A stretch of 64,000 nucleotides of DNA, taken from contig CM060198.1 in assembly GCA_030549335.1 (NCBI GenBank), forward strand, positions 55,065,995 through 55,129,994, in the 5' to 3' direction. Made by a program: the position numbers and the translations under genes. The notes under the pieces are model-generated. The model saw nothing but the letters and a program-made list of their open reading frames with translations. It ran no database searches and was not told the origin of the DNA. Of the stretch, positions 1-10,960 are shown piece by piece; positions within the stretch are counted from its first letter, which is position 1, and each line of letters starts with the position of its first letter. Source of the DNA: Pontederia crassipes. Taxonomy: Eukaryota > Streptophyta > Magnoliopsida > Commelinales > Pontederiaceae.

Positions 1-16
1 CTATTTTTTTTGTTGT

Positions 17-371
17 TTGGCTGATGCGTCATGTTATTTTAAAATAAAATAATACATGAAACATTAAAATAATATAAAAATAATTAAAAAATTAAAAAGA
101 GGGGCACGCGGCCGGCGCTCAGGAGGCGGCAAGAGGGAGAGGGGGAGGGGACGGCTGCCCCCTTCCCCTCTTTTCTCAAGCGTCGGAGGGGGGGGGGGGG
201 GGGGGGGGGCGACTCCCACGCGCGCAGAGGAGGGGGAGGGGCAAGACCCCCCACCCACCCCCCCCCCCCCCCCCTTTCCTCCTCCTCCTCCTCTCTCTTT
301 TTTTTTAATTTTTATATTATTTTAGCGTTTCATATATATGTTATTTTAAAATAACATGGCACATCATCAAA
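17..371. mobile_element. Foldback (long-TIR) MITE-like element with GC-rich core
   Basis: The arms at about 17-104 and 290-371 are reverse complements. Both contain the block ATGTTATTTTAAAATAA and continue through ATGAAAC and AAAATAATATAAAAAT. The core between them is GC-rich, with a run of 22 G (188-209) and a run of 17 C (258-274). A non-autonomous foldback DNA element is the simplest reading. No target duplication could be fixed, so the outer ends and the superfamily are uncertain. The short ORF on the minus strand across the core is a low-complexity translation, not a gene. Confidence 0.6.
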
Positions 372-2005
372 ATGGATGAAAAAATTGGCTATTCCCGGTT
401 GAAAGGGTATTTGGTGAAACAAGTCATTAGTTGGAGGGTAATCTGGTTACAAAGTAAAGTTGGAGGATAGAGTTGAAAAAATGGGTAAAATTGAAGGGTA
501 TTTAGTGAAATTTACCCACCAACAATGTAAACATAGAAGCAAAAGACTTAAAATAAAATATCATAATTTTATTATCAAAATGGACCATCAATGAGTTATG
601 ATTTGAATGAAATTAAATAATCAAATCTAAAAGCAACTAAACTAAAACCATCTTGTACCTGCTCACTAGCACGGATTCGGGTGAAGAAAAATATGAGTAC
701 AAAATACTCAACGCGTGGGGTGTAAAAAGCAATATGTTCAATGGAAAAGAGTCAATAATAATCAATTGAGCATATATAAATAATATGAACAATTAAATTA
801 ACAATTTTCAATTATTAAATAGTTATTAATATATGAAGTGATATCAAATGATAATTATCAATGAAGTTTGATCAATTAATAGTTTACAATCTCCATTATC
901 AGATTTTAATTCTTGGCATCCATTATCAATTTAATGTCAATCAAGTATCTCTTTAATTTATTATATAAGTTATTATTCTTAACTTCTTTGATTTTATCAA
1001 TTAATGGGTGAGAGCAAATCATTTTTAATTGATTACGATGTGACTTTTTGGTGGACAACACCGTGACAATTCTCTACTCAAGTAAGAGGATCGCCCTTTC
1101 AGGATATTTGAGATTTGTTGTACAATGAGGGTAAGGATCTGTACCACAAGACTTTGGCATATCACTTCCTTATTACACGACCTGTCTCATTTAATCCAAT
1201 ATCAATTATCAATTAATCCTAGGGACAACCAGTAAACATGGTGACACATAACTTTCAACTTTTATCCTTTTTACCTAGTACATCTACTTTTGTTCTTTTT
1301 GTTTTGGTGTAACGGACGCACTCACATAACAATAATTCAATCACCATACATTAGGACAATCATTGTAATAAGAAAGTCAGTGATTATTAACATAGTAATC
1401 ATAATAATAATCTCCTAAAAAAATAATCATAATAATTAAATACAAAGTCATATCTTAAAAATATTTTAAAAGTTGGCGGAACCTGGCTTGCTCTATGAGT
1501 CCCGGGTTTCTCTCATAGATTTTCTTTTTGATTAGAACTTGACCAGGGCTGTGTTTGTCTTCCCAAAATTTGATTCACCATGTCCATGTCCCTTAGGTTC
1601 AACCCAATTAATCTTCCATCACAAAACCCAGTCCCTGCCTTATCGAAGCAGGGCCAAGTTCTGTAACAATCTCAGCTGTCGCGAACTGCCGAACCCAAAC
1701 TGTGCTATCTCGACTCTGGTCAAGTTCCTCAGAACTCAGGCCTGGTTTCTCTCAATCCTGACCAAGTTCTAGGAAACCCGGGCCTGGTAGCTGCAAGCCC
1801 AAAGAAGGTTCTGCAGCAACTCCAAGTCATGATTTTCTTTTTTGAGAAGAAGTCGTAACTTTCTGACACAACTTATGTAATTCATTTATATGATACGACG
1901 AAAGTCGTTTCAAAAAAATATGTTGGACAAAAGTCATGTGTCTATATCGACGGACTTGCTCTGCTTTTTGCACAAACTGCAATTTTTCTCTGATCAGTGC
2001 TACGT

Positions 2006-2047
2006 GCCGACCCCACCTAGTGGGATAAGGCTTTGTTGTTGTTGTTG
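2006..2047 (+). mobile_element. Severely 5'-truncated SINE (TTG-tailed, Au-like)
   Basis: Forty-two bases containing CACCTAGTGGGATAAGGC followed by a (TTG)n tail, the same 3' end as the longer SINE copies at 17 kb and 60 kb. It is flanked by a perfect 11-bp direct repeat, CAGTGCTACGT, at 1995-2005 and 2048-2058. That repeat is the target-site duplication expected for LINE-mediated insertion. The family name Au is from recollection of its TTG-rich 3' end. Confidence 0.8.
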
Positions 2048-2392
2048 CAGTGCTACGTCTTACCACTTAGAATTGTGTGCAAACCTCATTTGTGATGCTC
2101 TTCGATATCGTGGGTTACGAGAGGTTTGGACAATGAAGGTTTGACCGTTGTCCGCATAAGAGCCTCAGATGCATGAAAATGAAGAGGAGAACGGACATCA
2201 TGCACAAAAGCTTGCCCGATAAGGAAAACTAGTGTAGAGGTTTGGGGGCCTACTATAGGTTGTATTTTCTGGTTTAATGTTTAACTAATCCCAAACTCAG
2301 ACTCTTTAATTAATTTTGATTAAGAGTCTTAAGGATTTAGCTTTTAGTTTAAATTAAATTTTAAATTCAAATCCCAACTCCAAAGTAATCCA

Positions 2393-2394
<2 letters not shown>

Positions 2395-2448
<54 letters not shown>
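2395..2448. repeat. (CT)n microsatellite
   Basis: About 26 uninterrupted CT dinucleotides. Confidence 0.95.
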
Positions 2449-2450
<2 letters not shown>

Positions 2451-2902
2451 AATCTATTACTTTATCTCTGTTTTTACTTTTCCAGAAACTTTTTTTCATT
2501 AATTGTGAGGTAAGATGGACATGTTCTTGCAACTTCTCTCGGTTGAAAGTTGATTACGAAATGAATCAGTTCCAGTAGAATACTATCTTTTATCATTTCT
2601 TTGATCGGCAGTTATAGCATTATTCCTCTTTTATTTTGGTCAAAATTGCTTATTGTTTATTTTGTAAAGTATTTATGTTCTACGATTTCAAGTTATTTTA
2701 CCATCGAAAGAGATTTTTTTGCCATTTTGTATCGCCAGCTAGACTATTATGAGTTATTTGTTTGTAATATGAGCATGTCGCAGTAGCAACCACTTCCTGT
2801 AGCTGGTTCGAATCTCTGTTGTCTTACTAAGCAGCTCTGTTGTTCTCTTTGATGCACACGTTACAGGACCAAAGATGCTTATGTGGTGCATTGTGTTTGT
2901 AG

Positions 2903-3401
2903 GTGACAGAGAAACCAATTTTGATATATCCAAACAGTGGAGAAAGATATGATCCGGAAAAGAAAGAATGGGTTGTAAGTAAAGTTTAAAGATAAATTTT
3001 ACTGTTTTCTTGATAAAATTTTTATGAGGATTCCATTGTTCAAGAAGTTGGGACTTGGCACTTCTCCTCTTTTGTTGGATCGGTGCATGTCGTTACCATG
3101 GATCTTCCTTTTGCATAATGCTGCTTGTATCCAGCAATGTTCATTACTAATATGTTCTCTCCATCTGCTGTTCATTCATATCTGTTCTTTTGTGGAGGGG
3201 GTGACACCTCCATGTTGTGTCAAGATACTTTTATAGTTAATTTTGTTGGGGCACCTGCAGGTATCTACTGGCGTCACAGATGAAGACTTCATCTCCTACG
3301 TTAGAGTCTGGCGCGACGCCGGAGCCTGCCTTATCGGAGGTTGCTGCAGGACCACTCCGAACACCATTAGAGGGGTATCAAGGGAGCTTCATAAGGAGTA
3401 G
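2903..3401 (+). CDS. HMT: Homocysteine S-methyltransferase, last two exons (partial)
   Basis: Two exons, 2903-2974 and 3261-3401, are joined by a GT-AG intron and keep frame to a TAG stop at 3399-3401. They encode about 70 residues that match the C-terminus of plant homocysteine S-methyltransferases, which methylate homocysteine to methionine using S-methylmethionine. Visible hallmarks are KPILIYPNSGERYDP, the STGVTDEDF segment, and the zinc-ligand motif LIGGCCRTTPNTIRG. The first exon starts at phase 0 after a good acceptor (tttgtag). I found no upstream exons, including the first zinc-ligand NCTPP region, in the preceding 2.9 kb. This is therefore either the 3' end of a gene with a very long intron or an orphan fragment left by rearrangement. 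The remaining coding sequence is undamaged. Confidence 0.82.
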
Positions 3402-4424
3402 AAAGATGCACACCCCAAAGAAGAAAAGTCAAATGCATCATACAAGTTGTAATAGAATAAACTGAAAATTTTCAGACGCCATTGACAGAGAATTTTGTAG
3501 CTGCTAGTAGTTAATGACGAGTTTTCACTCCATGGCTTCGACCTTCCTTGCAATTGAGAGTAGCTCCTCAGCTCTCTGCATTTCCCAGCGTACCACAACA
3601 AAAACTCAGTCTTATTTTCTTTTGTTTTCTTTGAATGATTATTACCAGGTGGCATGCTGAAGAAACGAAGATATGAAAATGATATGCAAAATTGATGTAT
3701 CAAAAGATCCGTGAACGTTATTGTCATGTTGCCATGAGCGAACTCTCATGTTTTCCATGGTTTCTGCACTTGAACTTTGTAATAGTTATTATTCTCTTAT
3801 ATATCAATTTTCTTTTCAAAGAAATGTATACGGTTTTAGCAGCAAAGTGTCCTAATTAAATGATAGAAACTCGCATCGCAATTTTCTGACGTAAAAAGCG
3901 TGCGCCACTAAACAAAATCCGAAATCAATGTCACGGGGAAGAAGTGTGTTCTTCGCACCCCTCACGATAATTAATAGCGAAAGTCACGAGAATCAATAGC
4001 GAAAGCGAAGGATTTGAACCGTTAATTTTTTTTCTTTTTTTTTCTTTCCTGATTTTTTTTGAAGATCTTTCCTAATTTTAAGTATAAGAACATAACACGT
4101 TACCAATATATATATGGTTTGATTTAATCGATTATAATATTAGAAGTTTTAGATGCAAAAATATCTGTTCATATTCTGAGAAGTAAATCACGAGTCAATT
4201 GAATAAAATTTTACCATATGAGCACCACAATCGAGCATAAGCAAAATAAGATAACAAATATAAAAGACGAACAATGACCACTCATTTGAAAATAATGGTG
4301 AAATTCTCAATCATTTCATGACACATTATCAAATCCTATGGGCTCCTGACCATAACTCCAACTCCACTAGCTGGCCCTCTCTTTCTTCGTTAAATAATGT
4401 TTGGCACTAATCACTCCTAGCTCC
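3402..4424. other. Non-coding stretch downstream of the HMT exons
   Basis: Probably contains the 3' UTR of the HMT exons, followed by AT-rich sequence. The 112-codon minus-strand ORF overlapping the HMT stop is a shadow. Nothing else recognised. Confidence 0.5.
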
Positions 4425-7203
4425 AATAACCTTTAAGGAGATTAAGGATATTTTTTAATCCATGTCTCTTGAGAAGGCCCAGGGCCTGATAGATTCATTC
4501 TGAAATTTTATAAATAGTATTGAGATATCTTAAGGAATGAGATATTTACCTCCATTCAAAATTTTTTCAACCACAATATCTTTCCTAAAGATTGGGGGAA
4601 TGCTATTGTTGTTTTCATACCTAAAAAGGTCTCATTTCAAATGATTAATGATTTTAGGCCAATGAGTCTTTGTGATGTTATCTACAGAGCAGTAACCAAA
4701 ATCTTAGCCAATCGACTCAAGCCCTTTCTACCGACACTTATTGACACGAGCTAATCTATCTTTATCACTGGCCGTTCAATACAGGACAATATACTGGTTG
4801 CTCAAGAGTTTGCTCACTCTCTATTCCCGAGGAGGGAAAAATATTTAATGTTCAAGGCAGATATCTCAAAAGCTTTTGATAAAGTGTCATGGTCTGCAAT
4901 TCAAATGGTTATGCATAGAATGAATTTTCTCGATAAATTTATTTTGTTGGTCCAGACATGTATCAGTATCAAATTTGCTAGATTCACATGTTACGTTAAT
5001 GGGGAACAGTCTCCTTATTTCTCATCTTTCATGGGTATCAGACAAGGGGATACTCTCATTTCTCAGGTTCTGTCATCTCTGATCCATGATGAAGTAAGAT
5101 CCACTCATCTCATTCCTTTCAGCATTGGCAGCTTCAGTCTTAGCCACCTTCTATTTGCTAATGATTTACTCATTTGTATTAGGGTCACTGCTAGAAATGC
5201 AAGGACTATTAAAAACACTGTAAACATTTATAGTAGGCTTACTAATCAAGTTATTAACACTGACATATCTAAGCTCTATTTTCCTTTAAAGTTTTCTGTT
5301 GCCAGGAAGAATAGGATCCTGCAGATCCTGGGTATCAAGCAGTGTAAGTTTCCTTTCACTTACTTGGGTGTACCAATTTCATATAAATACATTTTCCAAA
5401 GGCAGCAACAATCATTGTTGGACAAAGCATCTCGACGATTAGCTAGCTGGAAGGTATATTACTCAACACTGCAGGTAAAAGTGTGCTAATAAAATCTGTT
5501 CTGAACTCCATACCTATTCATACTTTATCTTCAATGTATAAATACATTTCCCAAAGATAGCAATTAGCTAGCTGGAAATGTAGATTACCCAACACTATAG
5601 ATAAAGTGTGCTCATAAAATCTGTTCTGAACTCTATACCTATTCATACTTTACTTGGGTGCACCAATTTCATATAAATGCATTTCCCAAAGGCAACAACA
5701 ATCATTGTTGCACAAAGCATCTCGGCGATTAGCTAGTTGGAAAGGTAGATTACTCAACACTACAGGTAAAAGTGTGCTAATAAAAACTATTCTGAACTCC
5801 ATACCTGTTCATACTTTTATCTTCAGTGTATATTTCTATAGGACTTCTTTCCTCGCTTGAAAAGTACTCTAGATCCTTCCTTTGGTCCTCCTCTGGAAAT
5901 AAAATTGGCATGCATCTTATTGGATGGAAAATTGTACAAGCTCATCAATCACAGGATAAGGATTTACATTATCCGCAATCTATAATCAATCACAGGATAA
6001 GGATAAAGATAAGGTATCCACAATTTACATTAGATAAGGATTTCCTTGCTTGCTAAGAGAGTTCTTGGAATAAATGGAGCTCAGGATATCTGGACTCAGT
6101 TGGTAAAAAATAAGTATAATATTTTATCACCTTGGAATGACATAAAATGTGTGAATGCTTCGTGGCCTTAGAAAATGATTTGGGATGTTATGAAGGAAAT
6201 TAGGTTTGACTTATATAAAGTGTATCACTAATGGAATTTCTACATATGTTTTTAGCGATCCTTGAATAATTAATCTACCTTTATCTCACATGCCAACTTA
6301 TATTAATATGCATGTATCACTTGAGACTCTGAATGTTAATAACCTAATTATGGATGGAAATTGGAATTTACTGCTTTTGTATGAGTATTTTGGACCATCA
6401 CTTGTTGAAGCTATTACTACCATATCTTTGCCTCCTGTCTTGTCTTCTGCCGGTGATGACCGGTGGGTCTGGGCTTCTAACCCACATGGTGATGCTAAAG
6501 TCTCATCGGTTTATTTTTTGCTAAGTTACCAGCCTAATCCTCTGCCGACCTCTGGACGGTGTATTTGGAAGCATATATGGTCAATTAATGCCCCCACAAA
6601 AATCAAAACATATCTTTGGAAATTATCCCATTACAGATTACCTACTATGGATATGATATCTTGTTTCAATTCGAATATTAACACTTCTTGTCCCATATGA
6701 AAATGTTGTTGAGATTAATTGACATCTATTATTTGAAAATGGATGTCGCTTTGGCCTCTAGACTTCAAACTCTTATTGCTTTTTGCTTATGGGGCATTTG
6801 GCTTGCTCGAAATGATAACAATTATGCTTCCAAATCGGTGATCATCTCGGCCATGTGGAGAAGAACTCTGACTAACTCGGCTGAATATATCAGACCCATC
6901 TTCTCTGAGGCAAACAACCCCCATGAACCCAATCGGGTCCGATGGGAGACTCCGATTCCCGATTGGGTGAAAGTGAAATCTGACGAATTCTTCACCAAAC
7001 CTGGGAATCTAGAGGGAGAGGGTTTTATTATTCGCAATTTCGACGGTAATTGTATTTTGACAAGTGTGATCGGCTATTTGACGATAAGTGTGCTAGAAAC
7101 GGAGATGCAAAAAGTGTTGTATGGACTAAGGGATTGTCGTGATCAGGGGCTCACGTGCATTTAGCTGGAGGTCGATTCGGCAAATTTAGAGGCAATCATT
7201 AAC
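4425..7203 (+). pseudogene. Degenerate LINE (non-LTR retrotransposon) ORF2: RT, zf-RVT and RNase H
   Basis: Conceptual translation across frameshifts gives a plant L1-type ORF2. N-terminal RT text (KAQGPDRF) is near 4480, then FIPKK, NDFRPMSLCDVIYRAVTKIL and GRSIQDNILVAQE at 4610-4810. KADISKAFDKVSW is at 4852, GIRQGD at 5035 and the catalytic-loop position LLFANDLL at about 5150. FTYLGVPISY and the SLEKYSRSFLW segment follow. A zf-RVT-like part (WSINAPTKIKTYLWKLSHYR) lies at 6580-6640, and an RNase H-like part (DWVKVKSDEFF ... LETEMQKVLYGL ... LEVDSANLEAII) at 6960-7200. It carries several stops and frameshifts, and FADD is changed to FAND, replacing a catalytic Asp. No endonuclease, ORF1 or poly(A) tail was seen. 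It is dead; the 3' boundary is unclear. Confidence 0.88.
5362..5818 (+). repeat. Triplicated segment inside the LINE
   Basis: Three consecutive copies of the same RT-distal piece: about 5362-5526, 5527-5651 (internally shortened) and 5652-5818. Each ends with the same text around TCTGAACTC ... TATTCATACTTT. The translations YLGVPISYKYIFQRQQQS and GAPISYKCISQRQQQS show that copies one and three repeat the same protein segment. The copies differ by scattered substitutions, so the triplication is not recent. Confidence 0.8.
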
Positions 7204-7206
7204 AAA

Positions 7207-7425
7207 AAGGTAAAGAGCCCCTTCTCAGCACTTTTGCCAAGGAGGCTGCTTAGCTTCCATCTGCACCGTTCGTCACCATCTAATGGTTCTCTTTTTTTTC
7301 TTTTTTCCCTCTGCCTGTTTAATCTTAAAGTCACCTTATCGCAGCCATCCATTTCATTGGATGGTCACGATCAGCCCTCTGCTAAGGATATGCCCTAACT
7401 TTCCTCTTTCCTACGATGGCCGTGC
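7207..7425 (+). repeat. Arm A of a dispersed inverted repeat (matches 14141-14365)
   Basis: The text GGCTGCTTAGCTTCCATCTG, the T-rich run, and CTTATCGCAGCCATCCATTT through the CCCTCTGCTAAG segment recur in reverse complement at 14141-14365. By eye the two copies match at roughly 80 percent, with a roughly 40-bp gap in this copy. The other copy lies directly upstream of a prefoldin 5 pseudogene, so this could be a copy of that gene's promoter or 5' UTR. It starts where the recognisable LINE coding sequence stops. Confidence 0.75.
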
Positions 7426-7683
7426 TACGTGTGCTTCATTGCCCTATCTTTTCCCTAATCTGAAGTCGCTCGCTGAGGGCGCGTGCTCCGGCTGTGATGA
7501 TTACGCTTGCTCGTTCCCCTACTCTAGCTCCGTCTATGAAGATCATGCTCGCACCTTCCCCTGCTCCGGCTACTCTGGTCTAATGTCGTTGGTCCTGCTT
7601 CGACTACTTTGCAGGTTGCTTTGATTTTCTCTACAGGTTTGAGTCCTTACTCTTTCTCTCTCATACGGCCATGTAGATGCTCG

Positions 7684-8342
7684 TGTCACGGGGCGTTTCC
7701 CGTGACACGAAGCGTGAAGCCTCGCGGCACCAGTGCCGCTCAACTTATAGCCCTCGGCCGCTCAGCGCCGAAAACATGGAACACATGCAGCCGCCCCGCA
7801 CTGCGTAATATTGCGGAGTACCAAGTTATCCGCCCTTAGGGCATTTATCTTGTAAGGCCGTCCTTATGAATGGCCAAGTAGGTGACGTTCCCGTAGGGTA
7901 CGTCTTTTGCATCTTCAATATGTAACAAGACTCCTATACCTACGGTACACTGGGAGGAGTTCATTAGTGCCTTCCGAGGCCCAATTGTATGTTATGTTTC
8001 ATCATATTTAATACAAGTAAGCTTTCCTTTAATTCTAGTGTCATGGCCTTGAGCGTGGGGTGGCAACCCACATCGGTGTCCCTTCGTGGCGTCCCGTGGT
8101 CCCTTCGTCGCCCCTTCGGACTTTAAGCGCCCAAGCGCCAACATTAGTGCCGCAACGCGCTAATGCCACGGTTTCGTGACAAGTAGTCCAACACTCTAGT
8201 CATGTCCGTGATTGAATGCCTATAAGAGCGACTCTCGGCAAAGTCGTCTCGACCATAAAACTTCCGCTGCAAACTCAAAACAGGCTTGGCTAGGTGCCTA
8301 GTCGCCGCACGTGGTCTAGTGTCCGAGAATGACCCCGTGACA
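7684..8342 (+). repeat. 5' LTR (659 bp)
   Basis: Starts TGTCACGGGG and ends CCCCGTGACA, a perfect 10-bp terminal inverted repeat. The first 24 bases also form a 9-bp-stem hairpin, TGTCACGGG / CCCGTGACA with a 6-base loop. Compared with the 3' LTR it lacks 8 bases (ATATCCGC, after the TAGGTGC text near its end) and shows four transition differences. Confidence 0.95.
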
Positions 8343-8344
8343 AG

Positions 8345-8356
8345 TGGTATCAGAGC
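8345..8356 (+). promoter_or_regulatory. Primer-binding site (tRNA-iMet type)
   Basis: TGGTATCAGAGC, complementary to the 3' end of plant initiator methionine tRNA, two bases inside the 5' LTR. It fixes the element as plus-strand oriented. Confidence 0.93.
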
Positions 8357-10219
8357 AGTTCTTCCTGCTCGGATTACCCAGCGACGATGACTCGCTTGTG
8401 TCGTCGCAACGTGCCCTGGCGTAGGAAATGTGCTTCCGCTCAAATACTCCATCACGCCCAGGCGCACTGGTACCATGGTCTTTGATCGTGGACGCCAACG
8501 AGGAATGCATGGCAAGCTTCCTCGCCGCACGCCCAGTCGTGCCCCGCAGCATGTTCCTCATACACCCGTGTCGTGTCAAGGAACGTCCGTCATACATCAT
8601 GATGACGGATTGATCGCCCCGCCTAACCGGGACGGTCATGCGTCGCTCACTCGAGCAGATCAACCACCCCAGGTATACAGTCGGGAATCCTGAAGTGTCG
8701 CGCTGCGTCAAAGAGTGGCCATATGCTCTGCATGATGGTCTTGCGCTGCTCATATCAGGAGATCGCTTACACGAGCGTCGTGTAACTCGGAGGACCCGTG
8801 TCACATTCAGGGACTGTCGGTCATGCACTATCATGGCGACCTGGCGCTGCTCGGTATTTCGTGACGTCGCATCGCATGCCCAGTCATGCAACGTGAAGTG
8901 CACAACCGCTTCACGGGAGAAGTTGGCTTAAAGACAAATATCAAGGTTCACGGTCCCTTTTCGGCCAAAGAATATCATCCCTTCGGCCAAGGAACATCAA
9001 TCACAAGCATCTTGTCGTGTCGCAGCATCGCCTGCCACGCCACGATGACTTTCAGGAATGGAGCAAAGCGTTGATTACTTGCAAACACTCGTGGACGAGC
9101 TGTCAGCCTTGCCTGCCTCGTCAAGTGTCGCCCCGCAAGCGGCGCGATGTCATCCATCAAGGAGTGGGACGAACTTGATACATGCCAACGCAAATCGACG
9201 CCCCAACTCAGCGACCAATTTGGCAAATGGTCTGAGCGTCGAGCATCGGCGAACCTTGGCATGCTGCTGTCAAGCGTTCTGCCGCCAACCGAAGGAAGGA
9301 GTGCCCTTTCCTCTCGGACATCGCCTCGAGTAATCGAAGCGGCCTCCAAAGATCGCAATGCGAAGTTTTTGAAGGACACATTGGCGATGTCGTCCCTTCG
9401 AATGGAGATGAAGGTAATGTTGGGAGCTCATGCCACGAGTTCACCAACCGCAGTCCGCTTATCTAAGCGGAGCGTCTTCACAAGCATCCGCCCGGATCAG
9501 TGAAGGCCCAGAACGGCTACTCTTTCGCAAGGGTCAAGCCGCCCGGTGGACGAGTATGTCAAAGGTGTATGATCTAGGATGACAAGCACAATGACACTAC
9601 TTTGTCCAAGACGCGGACGGACGAGCATCGAAGGTGCATCCTCTTCGTAAACGAGCACAACGATCTCGCCCCGTCTATACCCCAAAGGGATTGTCAAAGC
9701 TTCACAGGAGGTCCCAGGATCGGAAGAAGGCATATCCCAAGAATCCTGCAAGATGTGGCAAACTCAGGATGGCGTTGCCATCGCGACAAGGTAGAATATG
9801 GCAAACATGCATCCCAGACATGGGACGGAAGAATTGGCAGTTCATCAATTATGCAGTGCCCTGACAAGTTGGGACTGGAGGTCAAGATCGCATTGTTCAG
9901 CATCGGCCAGATGGGCATGTTGAAGGAGGAAGTGAAAGGAATCACCGAGCTCCGCCTACAGTGTTCCCAGGAGGATGAAGACCCAATGTTGGTGCTCTTC
10001 AAGCAGAGGGGTCAGAAGCTTTGGACTAGGAAGGAGTTGGAACGACCGGATCGTCCAACCTCCGCTCACTAGTCGATGCTGCCAAGTCAATCAGGACAAG
10101 TGTCATACCACCAAAGCCCTTGGGCAAGGGCAATGGTGGGAGAGAGAAGCTCAAGTCGCAAGGAGGAAGCTACTTATGCCGAAGATATAGATCGCCCATC
10201 GAAGCAGGAGAAGCGGATC

Positions 10220-10960
10220 GAACCACAGGCACATGTGGGGAGACCCTCATCGTCGCTCACTATAGCGACTGGGAGTGGACAAGGTGCGGAATGTTATACC
10301 AAAGAACCTTGTTCCACCTCAAACCGTCGAGATATCTATTGTCCACCAAGGGGAAGGTGGAGCTGTTCTCAAGACTCGGCGAACGAAGGACTCAACGTTG
10401 CAGCCATCTGCAACTTGGGGACAGCGAGTTGAACCACAAGGAAATGTGGGGAGACTCTCGCCGCCCACTATGGCGATTTGGATGGACAAGACATGGATTG
10501 TCATATCAAAGAACCTTGTCCCGCCTCAAGACTGTCGAAACATCATGTGGTCACCAAGGAGGAGGTGGTCCTACGCTTTTAGTTCGGCAGAGATATGGAA
10601 GACTCTACGTTGCAATCATTTGCAACATAGAGACATTGAGTTAAGCCCACAAAGAGACCTGAAGCGTCCCAAAGTATCCGTGGGAAGACTCTCGTCGCTC
10701 ATTATAGCGACCCCAGGCACTCGAAGCAGACAAGCTACAAGCATCGACATCGGAGGGCTTGTGCTGTTTCAAGCCGTCGAAATTCAAGAATGATCATCGA
10801 GGGTGAGATGGTCCCGTACTGTGCATTCGACGGAAGGAAGACCTTATGCTGCGGCCATCCGCAACATGAAGGCATCGAGTCAAATCATGCAGGTCGAATG
10901 GCGAGACTCTTCATCGTGTTCTACACGACCCTGAGACAACTCTTCTCCGAGCTATTCCTG
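10220..10960 (+). repeat. Degenerate ~212-bp tandem repeats in the LTR element interior
   Basis: Units begin at about 10220 (211 bp), 10431 (212 bp) and 10643 (about 238 bp, diverged), with a partial fourth from 10881. Shared landmarks per unit are GAACCACA, a GGGGAGAC...CTC...CACTAT block, CAAAGAACCTTGT, a CACCAAGG stretch, and GACTC..CGTTGCA..CATCTGCAAC. Units one and two are clearly homologous along their length. The repeats run across stops in all frames, so they are not a coding repeat. Confidence 0.8.

Larger units (their letters stand above)
372..2902. other. AT-rich intergenic stretch, no gene seen
   Basis: No convincing coding sequence. The stretch holds a tiny poly(A)-ended insertion at 1409-1423, a SINE remnant at 2006-2047 and a CT microsatellite at 2395-2448. 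The AT-rich text at about 540-1450 resembles degraded long terminal repeat sequence, but I could not define ends. ORFs of 60-84 codons here lack recognisable motifs. Confidence 0.5.

Noticed and set aside
2780..2850. Possible tRNA gene (GGTTCGAATC motif)
   Set aside because: The bases around the T-loop-like motif do not form the T-arm or acceptor stem.
3950..4030. Possible minus-strand tRNA (GGTTCAAATCC)
   Set aside because: No pairing T stem or acceptor stem.
9602..10793. Overlapping ORFs of 156-174 codons in the LTR element
   Set aside because: They overlap in several frames, follow tandem repeats and show no gag or pol motif; at most a degraded gag trace near 9880-9960.
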